This document shows, in pieces, positions 1-7,090 of a DNA stretch of 64,000 nucleotides. Origin of the DNA: JAAYAO01 sp051133435 (lineage in GTDB: Bacteria > Actinomycetota > Actinomycetes > Propionibacteriales > Propionibacteriaceae); NCBI RefSeq assembly GCF_051133435.1, contig NZ_JBPGNY010000002.1:186001-250000 (forward strand). The letters run 5' to 3'. A program made the position numbers and the translations under genes. The stretch's first letter is position 1. The number at the start of each line of letters is the position of its first letter. The notes below the pieces were generated by a model. It saw only the letters and a list, made by a program, of their open reading frames with translations, made no database searches and was not told the origin of the DNA.

Positions 1-1
1 C

Positions 2-406
2 TACGCCACCCTGGTGGACGGCACCACTTTCCGGGCCTGTGTGCTGACCGATCGACACACGGTCTTGATCGCCCACGGGGTGCAGGCGCCGGCCGATTTC
101 ACCCCCACCGCCGACGGTTCGGCGCGCAAGGTGGTCAGCAACGACGAGGTGCAGCGCTGGGTACACGTCACCAGCGTGGCCACTTGGACCACCGGCCCGA
201 CCCCGGTGCATGTGCTGCGTCGGGCCGGGGAGTACGTTCTGGTCGACTACGCCGGTGACTCCCGCGAGGCGGCCACCCGCGTCGGCTTCGTCCAACTCGC
301 CCAGGGGCACTGGGCACCGCGCTGGGTGACCTGGCCCGAGATCATCGACCAGCACGAGGACGTCAAAGAATTCCCCAACCTCACGGTGTTGCAGTCACTA
401 GGCTGA
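2..406 (+). CDS. Hypothetical protein, 5' end outside window
   Basis: The frame is already open at base 2 (codons TAC GCC ACC CTG) and closes with TGA at 404-406, so only the last 134 residues are visible. They are rich in Trp, Val and Thr, with a PRWVTWPEI stretch near the end, and read like a small soluble beta-rich domain. There is no signal peptide, membrane segment or catalytic motif in the visible part. I do not recognise the family. The stop codon overlaps the predicted -10 box of the following acetyltransferase gene. The GTG at 14 is an internal codon, not a convincing start. Confidence 0.6.
   Translation, partial: YATLVDGTTFRACVLTDRHTVLIAHGVQAPADFTPTADGSARKVVSNDEVQRWVHVTSVATWTTGPTPVHVLRRAGEYVLVDYAGDSREAATRVGFVQLAQGHWAPRWVTWPEIIDQHEDVKEFPNLTVLQSLG
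399..404 (+). promoter_or_regulatory. -10 box (TAGGCT), predicted leaderless promoter of the Eis-like gene
   Basis: TAGGCT lies 6 nt before the GTG start at 411, and there is no Shine-Dalgarno in between. Transcription would begin at or next to the start codon. No convincing -35 is visible inside the end of the upstream gene. Confidence 0.45.
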
Positions 407-410
407 GTGC

Positions 411-1679
411 GTGGCTTACGAATACCGGCTGAACACCGTCACCGAACCCAACGCGCACGACGACCCGATCTTCCGGTCCTTTTCCTCCGCGGTGCGCCGC
501 GGCTTCCACGAGGAGCGCAACACCGACAAGCGGCTGCGCGGTGAGGCCGAGATCGCTGTCGAGGAGGGTTGGGTGCTGCGCGGGGTGCACGCCACCGGCA
601 GCCCCGAGGGTGCGATCAGTGATGACGAGCCGGTGGCGACCTTCTGCGAGTGGACCGGGGAGTTGTCCCTCGGCAGCGGCCGGACGCTACCGCTGCTGCA
701 GATCTCGGACGTGACCGTGCGGCCCACCCATCGCCGGCAGGGATTCCTGCGTCGGTTGATGACCGAGTCGCTCACCGATGCCCACCGGGCCGGGGTGCCG
801 GTGGCCGGGCTGACCGTGACCGAGGCGACCATTTACGGGCGTTTCGGCTTCGGACCCGCCACCTTCCGCAATGCCATCGAGGTGGACGCCGGCCCGAAGT
901 TCGGCCTGAACGAACCACCGAGTGGCCGGGTGGAGTTCTTGACCCCCGAGGGCCTGTCCACCATCGCCGATCAGGTTTTCGGTCAGTTCCACCTGCACCA
1001 GGCCGGCTCGGTACAACGCGGCCCGAAACGTCGCGCGGTGCTCAGCGGTGCGATCGATTCGGACACCTTCGAGGTGAGCCCCAAGGTCCGTTCGGCCGCG
1101 CATTGGGACGACAACGGCACCCCCGACGGCTACGTCACCTGGCGTCACGGCTGGGACGACGTCCAACAGCACATCGCCGTCTTCGAACTGGTCGCGGTCA
1201 ACGACCGCGCCCACCTGGCCCTGTGGCATTTCCTCTGCACGATGGACCTGGTCACCCAGGTGCGTTACAAGAATGCGCCGGTGGACGACCCATTGCCCTG
1301 GGCGATGGCCGACCGGCACGGCTACACGGTCACCAACAGCCGCGACATGCTCTGGCTGCGGGTACTCGACCCGGTGGCCGCCTTCGGCGCCCGACCGTAT
1401 TTCCAAGACGGGGAATGCCGCTTCCGGGTGCTCGACCCGATGGGTTTCGCCGACGGCGCCTGGCAGTTGCGGGTCACCGACGGGGTGGGCGAACTGACCC
1501 ATGCCGACAGCGCCGAGATCGAATTGCACATTCAAGCCCTGGGGTCGGTCCTGCTCGGCGGGGTACACCTGGGTGCGCTGGTCGCCGCCGGGCTGGTGCA
1601 CGGCCCCGACGAGCAGGTCGATCAGCTGAACGCGATACTGCAGGCCCGGCGCGACCCGCGCTGCCTCACGATGTTCTGA
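411..1679 (+). CDS. Eis-like GNAT N-acetyltransferase
   Basis: 422 aa, the size of the Eis family (multi-acetylating aminoglycoside/lysine N-acetyltransferases: two GNAT folds plus a C-terminal SCP2-like domain). The acetyl-CoA loop is visible as VTVRPTHRRQGFLRRLM near residues 101-117. Y142 in IYGRFGFGPA matches the general-acid Tyr126 of Mycobacterium tuberculosis Eis. The protein ends in Phe, as Eis does, where the terminal carboxylate is the general base. All catalytic features therefore appear intact. It would act in the cytoplasm on primary amines with acetyl-CoA; the substrate cannot be read from sequence. The GTG start has a -10 box 6 nt upstream, suggesting a leaderless mRNA. It converges on pdxK, with 24 nt between the stops. 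Confidence 0.85.
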   Translation: MAYEYRLNTVTEPNAHDDPIFRSFSSAVRRGFHEERNTDKRLRGEAEIAVEEGWVLRGVHATGSPEGAISDDEPVATFCEWTGELSLGSGRTLPLLQISDVTVRPTHRRQGFLRRLMTESLTDAHRAGVPVAGLTVTEATIYGRFGFGPATFRNAIEVDAGPKFGLNEPPSGRVEFLTPEGLSTIADQVFGQFHLHQAGSVQRGPKRRAVLSGAIDSDTFEVSPKVRSAAHWDDNGTPDGYVTWRHGWDDVQQHIAVFELVAVNDRAHLALWHFLCTMDLVTQVRYKNAPVDDPLPWAMADRHGYTVTNSRDMLWLRVLDPVAAFGARPYFQDGECRFRVLDPMGFADGAWQLRVTDGVGELTHADSAEIELHIQALGSVLLGGVHLGALVAAGLVHGPDEQVDQLNAILQARRDPRCLTMF

Positions 1680-1703
1680 GTGTTCCGACTTCTCCGGGCA
1701 GCC

Positions 1704-2507
1704 TCAGAGTTGGCGCAGCACGTCGAAGGGGGTGTTCGCCGCGACCCGGGCCTCGATCCCGCGGGTGACGAACTCCTTCGCGGTGCGCGCGGCCTCCAAC
1801 GGGGCGGCTCCCTTGGCCAGTTCGGCGGTGACCGCCGCGGCCAGGGAACAGCCGGCACCGCTGACCGCGTGCTCACCGATCTTCGGCACGCTGAGCACCT
1901 CGAGGGTGTCGCCGTCGTAGAACACGTCCACCGCGTCCGGGCCGTCCAACCGCACCCCACCCTTGGCGAGTACCGCGGCTCCGGTTGCCTCGTGGATCCG
2001 CTTGGCGGCGGTGGTCAGGTCGTCCACATCGTCGATCGCGTCCATCCCGGCCAGGGTCATCGCCTCGAAGTGGTTCGGGGTGACGAAGGTGGCCAACGGC
2101 AGGATCTTCTCCCGCAGCGCGGTGTCGGTGTCCAGGGCCGCACCGGCCTCCTGGCCCTTGCAGATCAGCACCGGGTCGACCAGCAGGGTCGTCGGCGAAC
2201 GGTCGGCCAGGGCGGCGGCCACGGTGTCGATGGTCACCGGGGTGCCGAGCATGCCGATCTTGATGTGCTGGATGTCGTAGGTGGCGAACTCCACCTCGAG
2301 CTGATCGGCGATCACCTGGGCGTCCACCGGTACGAAGCGGTGGTTCCAGTTGTCCTTCGGGGCGAAGCTGACGATGCAGGTCAGGGCGGCCAGCCCGAAG
2401 ACACCGCGGGCCTGGAAGGTTTTCAGATCGGCCTGGGCCCCGGCGCCACCGGTGGCCTCGGAACCGGCGATGGTGAGTGCGATCGGCGGTTGCGTGCGCT
2501 GTGACAT
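1704..2507 (-). CDS. pdxK: Pyridoxine/pyridoxal kinase, ThiD-like (Bacillus PdxK type)
   Basis: 267 aa ribokinase-fold kinase. The N-terminal ALTIAGSEATGGAGAQADLKTF is shared with ThiD, but FAPKDNWNHRFVPVD, LICKG and VSGAGC are closer to the Bacillus/Staphylococcus vitamin B6 kinase. Two cysteines, C116 in LICKG and C220 in GAGC, sit where Cys110 and Cys214 form the active-site pair of B. subtilis PdxK. The likely reaction is ATP-dependent 5'-phosphorylation of pyridoxine, pyridoxal or pyridoxamine; hydroxymethylpyrimidine kinase activity is the alternative. The ATG at 2507 is chosen over 2516. A GGAGG sits only 2 nt before it, so the mRNA may instead be leaderless from a CATCAT -10 that is 7 nt upstream. 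No thiamine gene is adjacent, which favours B6 salvage. Confidence 0.8.
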   Translation of the reverse strand: MSQRTQPPIALTIAGSEATGGAGAQADLKTFQARGVFGLAALTCIVSFAPKDNWNHRFVPVDAQVIADQLEVEFATYDIQHIKIGMLGTPVTIDTVAAALADRSPTTLLVDPVLICKGQEAGAALDTDTALREKILPLATFVTPNHFEAMTLAGMDAIDDVDDLTTAAKRIHEATGAAVLAKGGVRLDGPDAVDVFYDGDTLEVLSVPKIGEHAVSGAGCSLAAAVTAELAKGAAPLEAARTAKEFVTRGIEARVAANTPFDVLRQL

Positions 2508-2594
2508 AGCCTCCATGATGGCACGGCCGCAGGTGGGGAATCACCCGAGCGAGCACAGCCCGCCCGAGTGCCGGAATCCGAGCCGGACGACATG

Positions 2595-2622
2595 TTGAGA
2601 GGGCACCGCCACGCGGTAGGTT
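2595..2622 (+). promoter_or_regulatory. Promoter of arsC-like gene (TTGAGA-16-TAGGTT)
   Basis: A -35 TTGAGA at 2595-2600 and a -10 TAGGTT at 2617-2622 are spaced by 16 nt. The ATG follows the -10 after 7 nt without a ribosome-binding site, predicting a leaderless transcript. This is one of the clearest two-box promoters in the window. Confidence 0.55.
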
Positions 2623-2629
2623 GGCTGCC

Positions 2630-2992
2630 ATGTCTGAGCTGACAGTGCTGCACAATCCCCGCTGCTCGACCTCGCGCGCGGCCCTTGAGGCCGCCGATGA
2701 GGCGCAGGTGACTCCTGATGTCGTCCAGTACCTGAAGGACCCGCTGGATGCCGCCGCGCTCGGAGACCTGCTCGACAAGTTGGAGGATCCGCCCACCGAT
2801 CTGGTGCGCCGGGACAAGAACTTCGACGAACTCGGGCTGACCGATCAGGACGTGCAGACCCGCGAGCAGGTCATCGCGGTGCTCACCGAGCATCCCCGGT
2901 TGATGCAGCGTCCGGTATTGGTGGCCGGTGACCGGGCCATCATCGGACGCCCCAAGGATCGCGTCCCGGCCTTCCTGGCCGAGTTGGGTTGA
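2630..2992 (+). CDS. arsC: ArsC-family (glutaredoxin-type) arsenate reductase-like protein
   Basis: 120 aa thioredoxin-fold protein. HNPRCSTSRAA carries the single nucleophilic Cys (C12) of the ArsC/YfgD family. VRRDKNFDELGL and PRLMQRPVLVAGDRAIIGRP are the usual family blocks, including the Arg before Pro that stabilises the arseno-thiolate. The family reduces arsenate with glutaredoxin and glutathione. Because most actinobacteria use mycothiol, and no ars operon genes surround it, its true role may be another oxidoanion or thiol-redox function. The ATG at 2630 is used instead of an in-frame TTG at 2621 because it follows the promoter at leaderless spacing. It probably shares a transcript with the 75-aa gene, which begins 4 nt after its stop. 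Confidence 0.8.
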   Translation: MSELTVLHNPRCSTSRAALEAADEAQVTPDVVQYLKDPLDAAALGDLLDKLEDPPTDLVRRDKNFDELGLTDQDVQTREQVIAVLTEHPRLMQRPVLVAGDRAIIGRPKDRVPAFLAELG

Positions 2993-2996
2993 GGTC

Positions 2997-3224
2997 ATGT
3001 CGAAGGAACTGGAGTTCGTCAAGGGCGTGTCGCGGCTGCACGCCTTCTACACCGAGCACGTCCGGATGCTCGCCCACGCCTACGATCTGCCCGACGAGGA
3101 CGCAGCGATGCTGCTCGACCGGTTCGGCTACCACAATGTGGCCCGCGAGATTCTGCGGCCGCCGAAGCTCGACCTGCTGAACCCGGACGCCCTGGGCAAC
3201 CCCGGCCCCGGCACGATCTCCTGA
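2997..3224 (+). CDS. Small conserved-looking protein, function unknown
   Basis: 75 aa, starting at an ATG 4 nt after the arsC stop. The preceding GGTTGAGGTC gives a weak GAGG ribosome-binding site. The sequence is helical and charged (MSKELEFVKGVSRLHAFYTE), followed by a Pro/Gly-rich tail. It is soluble, with no Cys and no recognised motif. Codon use matches the neighbours, so I regard it as a real gene cotranscribed with arsC. I do not recognise the family. Confidence 0.6.
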   Translation: MSKELEFVKGVSRLHAFYTEHVRMLAHAYDLPDEDAAMLLDRFGYHNVAREILRPPKLDLLNPDALGNPGPGTIS

Positions 3225-3244
3225 CCTGTCGTCCCCGGCAATGC

Positions 3245-3268
3245 AAAAACCCGGCCGCCGGGGCCGGG
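3245..3268 (-). terminator. Rho-independent terminator of tRNA-Arg
   Basis: On the minus strand a CCCGGCC / GGCCGGG stem (3250-3256 with 3262-3268, 5-nt loop) is followed by TTTTT (complement of 3245-3249). It lies 19 nt downstream of the tRNA 3' end and may also slow transcription from the plus-strand arsC unit. Confidence 0.75.
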
Positions 3269-3287
3269 CTGCATGTCGATGAATCTT

Positions 3288-3363
3288 TGGCGGACCCGGA
3301 GGGATTCGAACCCCCAACCTTCTGATCCGTAGTCAGATGCTCTATCCGTTAAGCTACGGGTCC
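3288..3363 (-). tRNA. tRNA-Arg(ACG)
   Basis: The minus strand folds as a 76-nt tRNA with acceptor stem GGACCCG/CGGGTCC, D-arm with TAGCTTAACGGATAGAGC, anticodon arm TCTGA-CTACGGA-TCAGA and T-arm with GGTTCGAATCC. The anticodon is ACG, whose A34 is normally converted to inosine to read CGU/CGC/CGA. The 3' CCA is encoded (complement of 3288-3290). No integrase or direct repeat suggests it is used as an attachment site. Confidence 0.95.
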
Positions 3364-3461
3364 TTTTCGGTTCAGCCGGAGCCGAACCGAGGACCAACAG
3401 TATCAGCACTGCCGAACAGCATCAAAACCGAACGGCAATGCCGATACCTGTTGGTGCGGGA

Positions 3462-3986
3462 TCAACCTGCGATGTGGATTTCTCCCAGGCCGTCGTTGAA
3501 TTCGAAGCCGTAGGCCAGCCCCGGGGTGACCGGGATCGGCGGGGTCAATCCGGGGGCGAGCACCATGTCGGTAGCCACGTCCTCGTCCTCGTGCAGCGCA
3601 TCCTGCACGGCGAGCAGAGCGCCGGCGGGATGGCCGTGGCCGGCGGCGCCGGTACCACTGTTGATCACTTCACCGTTGGCGTGCACCAGCACGCCGGTGA
3701 ACCTCAGGTCGAGTTCGTCGGCGATCCGGCCCCGGGGGGCGGTCCACATGCCGCGGATCTCGTCACCATCACGCACGACCACCACGCCGTGCACCATCCA
3801 GATCGACGATCCGGCCTCGAAGACCGCATCGCCCACTTCGTCGCCGATCAACAGCCCCAGGTAGGGCTGCAGGGTCGGTTGACTCAGGCCCTGGGGCATC
3901 GGGGCGCCGATCGGCAGCAGCAGCTCATCGGTGACGCGGGCCACCTCGCCGTCGGCGCCCAGCGCCATTCCCACCGTCTTGGTCAC
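3462..3986 (-). CDS. Half-length 2-keto-4-pentenoate hydratase-like protein
   Basis: 174 aa, starting at a GTG that overlaps the aldolase stop (GTGA). The C-terminal two thirds resemble the C-terminal half of the full hydratase encoded at the head of the same operon. DELDLRFTGVLVHANGEVINSG aligns with its DLDLRMMGCVMHRNGQQAG region, GAAGHGHPAGALLAVQDAL with GGAVLGSPITSLVWLANTL, and the terminal GLTPPIPVTPGLAYGFEF with its final beta strands. The N-terminal helical segment and the metal-binding EPEIAF motif are absent. No missing half can be recovered upstream because the aldolase gene occupies that DNA. It may be a non-catalytic partner, an isomerase/decarboxylase-like variant, or a decaying paralogue. 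The clean frame and coupled start argue for function. Confidence 0.65.
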   Translation of the reverse strand: MTKTVGMALGADGEVARVTDELLLPIGAPMPQGLSQPTLQPYLGLLIGDEVGDAVFEAGSSIWMVHGVVVVRDGDEIRGMWTAPRGRIADELDLRFTGVLVHANGEVINSGTGAAGHGHPAGALLAVQDALHEDEDVATDMVLAPGLTPPIPVTPGLAYGFEFNDGLGEIHIAG

Positions 3987-5008
3987 GAAGCGGCCTTCTG
4001 CTCGGACTGCAGCTCGAGGGCGATATCGATGATCATGTCTTCCTGACCACCCACGTAACCGCGCTCGCCGACCCGGGTCAGAATGTCGTGCGCCGACACG
4101 TCGTAACGCTCGGCCGCGCGCACCGCGTGCAGCAGGAAGCTGGAGTAGACACCGGCGTAGCCCTGGGTGATCGCCGCACGACCCATGTGCGGCAGCACCG
4201 GGATGTACGGCTTCACGACGGTCTCGGCCACGTCCATGATCTTCTGCGAGTCGATACCGGTCTCGATGCCGAGCCGCTCGAACACCGGAGCCAGCACCTC
4301 GGTCGGGCTGTTGCCCGCACCGGCACCCAGCGCACAGGTGGCGCCGTCGATCTGGCGGGCACCGGCCCGGACGGCCAGCACCGAGTTGGCGACACCGAAG
4401 GACATGTTCTGGTGGCCGTGGAAGCCCACCTGGGCGTCGTTGCCGAGTTCGGCAACCAGCGCCTCGACCCGGGTGGAGGCGTCCTCCAGGATCATCGCGC
4501 CGGCCGAGTCGACCACGTAGACGCACTGGCAGCCGGCGTCGGCCATGATGCGGGCCTGCTGGGCCAGCACCTCGGGCGACTGGGTGTGCGACATCATCAG
4601 GAAGCCGACGGTTTCCAGGCCGAGGTCGCGGGCGGCGCCGAAGTGCTGGATGGAGACGTCGGCCTCGGTGCAGTGGGTGGCGATCCGGGCCACCCGGGCA
4701 CCCAGGTCCTGAGCCTTGTGCAGCGACTCGACGGTGCCCACGCCGGGCAGCATCAGGACGGCGATCTTGGCCTGCTTGGCCTCTTCGACCGCAGCCTTGA
4801 TCAGGATCTTCTCGTCGACCTTGGAGAAGCCGTAGTTGAACGACGCGCCCTCCAGGCCGTCACCGTGGGTGACCTCGATGACCTCGACGCCGGCGGCGTC
4901 CAGACCGGCAACGGTCTCGCGCACCTGCTCCTCGGTGAACTGGTGGCTCATCGGGTGCGAGCCGTCGCGCAGGGTGGTGTCGGTGATCCGTACCTTGGTC
5001 ATGCTCAT
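3983..5008 (-). CDS. 4-hydroxy-2-oxovalerate aldolase (class II, DmpG/BphI/HsaF family)
   Basis: 341 aa. The N-terminal RITDTTLRDGSHPMSHQF holds the Arg-Asp and His of the DRE-TIM metallolyase site. HCTEAD, DSAGAM and GFHGHQNMS, with the metal-binding His-x-His, follow in family order. A C-terminal domain (about 265-341) contacts the dehydrogenase partner. It cleaves 4-hydroxy-2-oxoacids to pyruvate plus an aldehyde, which is channelled to the acylating dehydrogenase encoded just upstream. ATG 5008 overlaps the dehydrogenase stop by 4 nt (ATGA), fitting coupled synthesis of the complex. A second ATG lies 6 nt further in. Gene order hydratase-dehydrogenase-aldolase matches hsaE-hsaG-hsaF of actinobacterial steroid catabolism, but no other steroid gene is in view. 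Confidence 0.9.
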   Translation of the reverse strand: MSMTKVRITDTTLRDGSHPMSHQFTEEQVRETVAGLDAAGVEVIEVTHGDGLEGASFNYGFSKVDEKILIKAAVEEAKQAKIAVLMLPGVGTVESLHKAQDLGARVARIATHCTEADVSIQHFGAARDLGLETVGFLMMSHTQSPEVLAQQARIMADAGCQCVYVVDSAGAMILEDASTRVEALVAELGNDAQVGFHGHQNMSFGVANSVLAVRAGARQIDGATCALGAGAGNSPTEVLAPVFERLGIETGIDSQKIMDVAETVVKPYIPVLPHMGRAAITQGYAGVYSSFLLHAVRAAERYDVSAHDILTRVGERGYVGGQEDMIIDIALELQSEQKAAS

Positions 5009-5988
5009 TCTCCCTTCGAGGCGCCGGCGGTACCGGCAAGTTCGCTGGCCTTGTGCCAACCCGATTCGATGCCGAGGCGGTGCGACACGATGATGTCGCC
5101 GACGCGGGCGGCCGAGGCGGTGATGATGTCGAGGTTGCCGGCGAAGTCGGGCAGGAAGTCGCCGTTGCCCTTGACCTCGACCGGGACGTTCACGCGGGCG
5201 TTGCCGCCCCACAGCTCGTTCGCGGGATCAAACTGCGGCTCGGCGCGCAGCTTGTAACCGGGGACGTATTCCTGCACCCGGGCGACCATGTTGTGAATCG
5301 ACTCGAGCAGCTTGTCGTGCACCTCACCGGGCTCGGCGGCCTCGGCGGGGATCGCGCAGAAGATGGTGTTGCGCATCATCATCGGCGGCTCGGCCGGGTT
5401 CAGGATGATGATCGCCTTGCCCTTCTCGGCGCCACCGACGACCTGCAGCGCATGCGAGGTGGTCTCGGTGAACTCGTCGATGTTCGCGCGGGTGCCGGGG
5501 CCGGCCGAGCGCGACGACAGGGAGGCGACGATCTCGGCGTAGCTGACCGGGACGACGTCGGCGATGGCCCGCACGATCGGGGTGGTGGCCTGGCCACCGC
5601 AGGTGATCATGTTGACGTTCATTGCGTCCAGGTTGAACTCCAGGTTCACCGGGGGGCAGATGAACGGGCCGACCGCGGCCGGGGTCAGGTCGACCGCAAC
5701 GATGCCCGCCTCCTCGTAGCGGGGGGCGTTGGCGGCGTGGGCCTTGGCCGAGGTACATTCGAAGACGATGTCGGGCAGCTCGTCCTGGGCCAGCAGCCAG
5801 TCGACACCCTCGTGCGAGGCCTGCACACCGGCCTTGCGGGCGCGGTGCAGCCCGGCGCTCTTCTCGTCCACACCGATCATGTAGATCGGGTCGATGATGT
5901 CGCTGCGGCGCATCAGCTTGTACATCAGGTCGGTACCGATGTTGCCCGGTCCGACGATGGCGGCAGTGCCCTTCTTGGTTTCACTCAT
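5005..5988 (-). CDS. Acetaldehyde/propanal dehydrogenase (acylating), DmpF/BphJ/HsaG family
   Basis: 327 aa. The Rossmann motif AIVGPGNIGTDLMYKL binds NAD+, and the catalytic Cys is C130 in NMITCGGQAT, equivalent to C131 of BphJ. The Asp/Asn-rich ANIDEFTETTSHAL block of the family is present. The enzyme oxidises acetaldehyde or propanal to acetyl-CoA or propionyl-CoA and normally works in a heterotetramer with the aldolase encoded next. The start codon overlaps the hydratase stop (TGATG), preceded by GGAGATAAC as ribosome-binding site. Confidence 0.92.
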   Translation of the reverse strand: MSETKKGTAAIVGPGNIGTDLMYKLMRRSDIIDPIYMIGVDEKSAGLHRARKAGVQASHEGVDWLLAQDELPDIVFECTSAKAHAANAPRYEEAGIVAVDLTPAAVGPFICPPVNLEFNLDAMNVNMITCGGQATTPIVRAIADVVPVSYAEIVASLSSRSAGPGTRANIDEFTETTSHALQVVGGAEKGKAIIILNPAEPPMMMRNTIFCAIPAEAAEPGEVHDKLLESIHNMVARVQEYVPGYKLRAEPQFDPANELWGGNARVNVPVEVKGNGDFLPDFAGNLDIITASAARVGDIIVSHRLGIESGWHKASELAGTAGASKGE

Positions 5989-6782
5989 CAGTTATCTCCT
6001 TGGTCGAAACGTGCCGTGACCGAGCCGAGGCCGGCGAAGGTTGCGGTGACGGTGTCGCCGGGTCCACAGGCGACCATCGGGGTGATCGAGCCGGGCAACA
6101 CCACGTGTCCGGCTTCCAGGGTGACCCCACGGGGGCCGAGGGTGTTCGCCAGCCAGACCAGCGAGGTGATCGGCGAACCGAGTACCGCGCCACCCAGGCC
6201 GGTGCCGGCCTGCTGACCGTTGCGGTGCATCACGCAGCCCATCATCCGCAGATCCAGGTCGGTGAGCTTGCGGGGCGTGCTGCCCAGCACCACGCCACCG
6301 GAGGAGGCGTTGTCGGCGATGGTGTCGTAGATCGAGATCTTCCAGTCGACGATCCGCGAGTCGACGATCTCCAGTGCCGGCAGCACGTAGTCGATCGCGG
6401 CGACGGCCTCGGCGACGGTGACGCCGGGGCCGGTCAACGGCTTGCCCAGGACGAAGGCGATCTCGGGTTCGACCTTCGGCTGGATGTAGCGGGTGAATGG
6501 AATCGGCAGGTGCTCCAGGTGGAAGAAGTCATCCAACAAGTGCCCGAAGTCGGGCTGGGAGACGCCGATCTGCTTCTGGACGACCGCCGATGTCAGGCCG
6601 ACCTTGTGGCCCTGGGTGTAGCGCCCCTTGGCCTGGAACTCCTCCATCTGCAACAGCTGAATGGCGTAGGAGTCCTCGATTTCCATGTCGGGCCACCGGT
6701 TGATCAACGGATCGATCGGCCGGCGCGACGAATAGGCGGCCATCAGGTCGGCCGCTGCTTGCTCCCGTTCGCTCTGCTCCAC
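5988..6782 (-). CDS. 2-keto-4-pentenoate hydratase (DmpE/MhpD/HsaE family)
   Basis: 264 aa, full family length. KVEPEIAFVLGKPL near residues 103-116 holds the metal-binding Glu pair (E105, E107). GHKVGLTS carries the conserved Lys (K60). GTGLGGAVLGSPITSLVWLANTL and GSITPMVACGPGDTVTATFAGLGSV complete the FAH-like fold. It hydrates 2-hydroxypenta-2,4-dienoate to 4-hydroxy-2-oxovalerate, feeding the aldolase. The GTG at 6782 is preferred over an upstream in-frame start at 6860 because GGAAGGG sits 4 nt before it and family proteins start near this point. First gene of the four-gene minus-strand operon. No ring-cleavage dioxygenase or upper-pathway gene is in the window, so the original substrate is unknown. 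Confidence 0.9.
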   Translation of the reverse strand: MEQSEREQAAADLMAAYSSRRPIDPLINRWPDMEIEDSYAIQLLQMEEFQAKGRYTQGHKVGLTSAVVQKQIGVSQPDFGHLLDDFFHLEHLPIPFTRYIQPKVEPEIAFVLGKPLTGPGVTVAEAVAAIDYVLPALEIVDSRIVDWKISIYDTIADNASSGGVVLGSTPRKLTDLDLRMMGCVMHRNGQQAGTGLGGAVLGSPITSLVWLANTLGPRGVTLEAGHVVLPGSITPMVACGPGDTVTATFAGLGSVTARFDQGDN

Positions 6783-6907
6783 GGTTCCCTTCCGGGGACG
6801 CGCCCCTGCGTCCCTTAACACCCACGACAGTGCGGGTTGAGCCCGACCCCGGGCAATCATGGTTCCGTTCTACGGGACACCCTCGGTGGTGACTCTTGAG
6901 TAACCCA

Positions 6908-6927
6908 GACCACTTTTGCAACTGGTC
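6908..6927. promoter_or_regulatory. Candidate operator (gacca-N10-tggtc) in divergent intergenic region
   Basis: An inverted repeat GACCA/TGGTC spaced by 10 nt lies in the 308-nt region between the divergent hydratase operon and pckG. The same stretch is unusually AT-rich for this genome. It is a plausible binding site for a catabolic repressor, but no regulator gene is adjacent. Confidence 0.25.
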
Positions 6928-7009
6928 ATATCCACCTGGTGTGACGTTGATCATTTTTACCCCGCGTTTCGGACCTGTTTTGCGGGCTCACAACGTAGAA
7001 ACCCCGCCC

Positions 7010-7028
7010 TTTGGTGAGCCTCACCTCC
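7010..7028 (+). promoter_or_regulatory. DtxR/IdeR-box-like palindrome upstream of pckG
   Basis: TTTGGTGAGCCTCACCTCC contains GGTGAG-C-CTCACC and matches the 19-bp DtxR/IdeR consensus (TTAGGTTAGCCTAACCTAA) at 14 of 19 positions by eye. It lies 63 nt before the pckG start, just upstream of a possible -10 (GATAGG at 7036-7041), so a bound repressor would block transcription. Similarity to the iron box is observed; iron control of pckG is inference. Confidence 0.35.
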
Positions 7029-7090
7029 GGGCTGGGATAGGCTCGATCCACCTTTACTACTGGTCCCTTTTTGCCGCAGGAGACAACGAC

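Noticed and set aside
3288..3363. tRNA-Arg as a phage or island attachment site
   Set aside because: No integrase, direct repeat of the tRNA 3' end or composition shift is present on either side; the same holds for the two tRNA-Ser genes.
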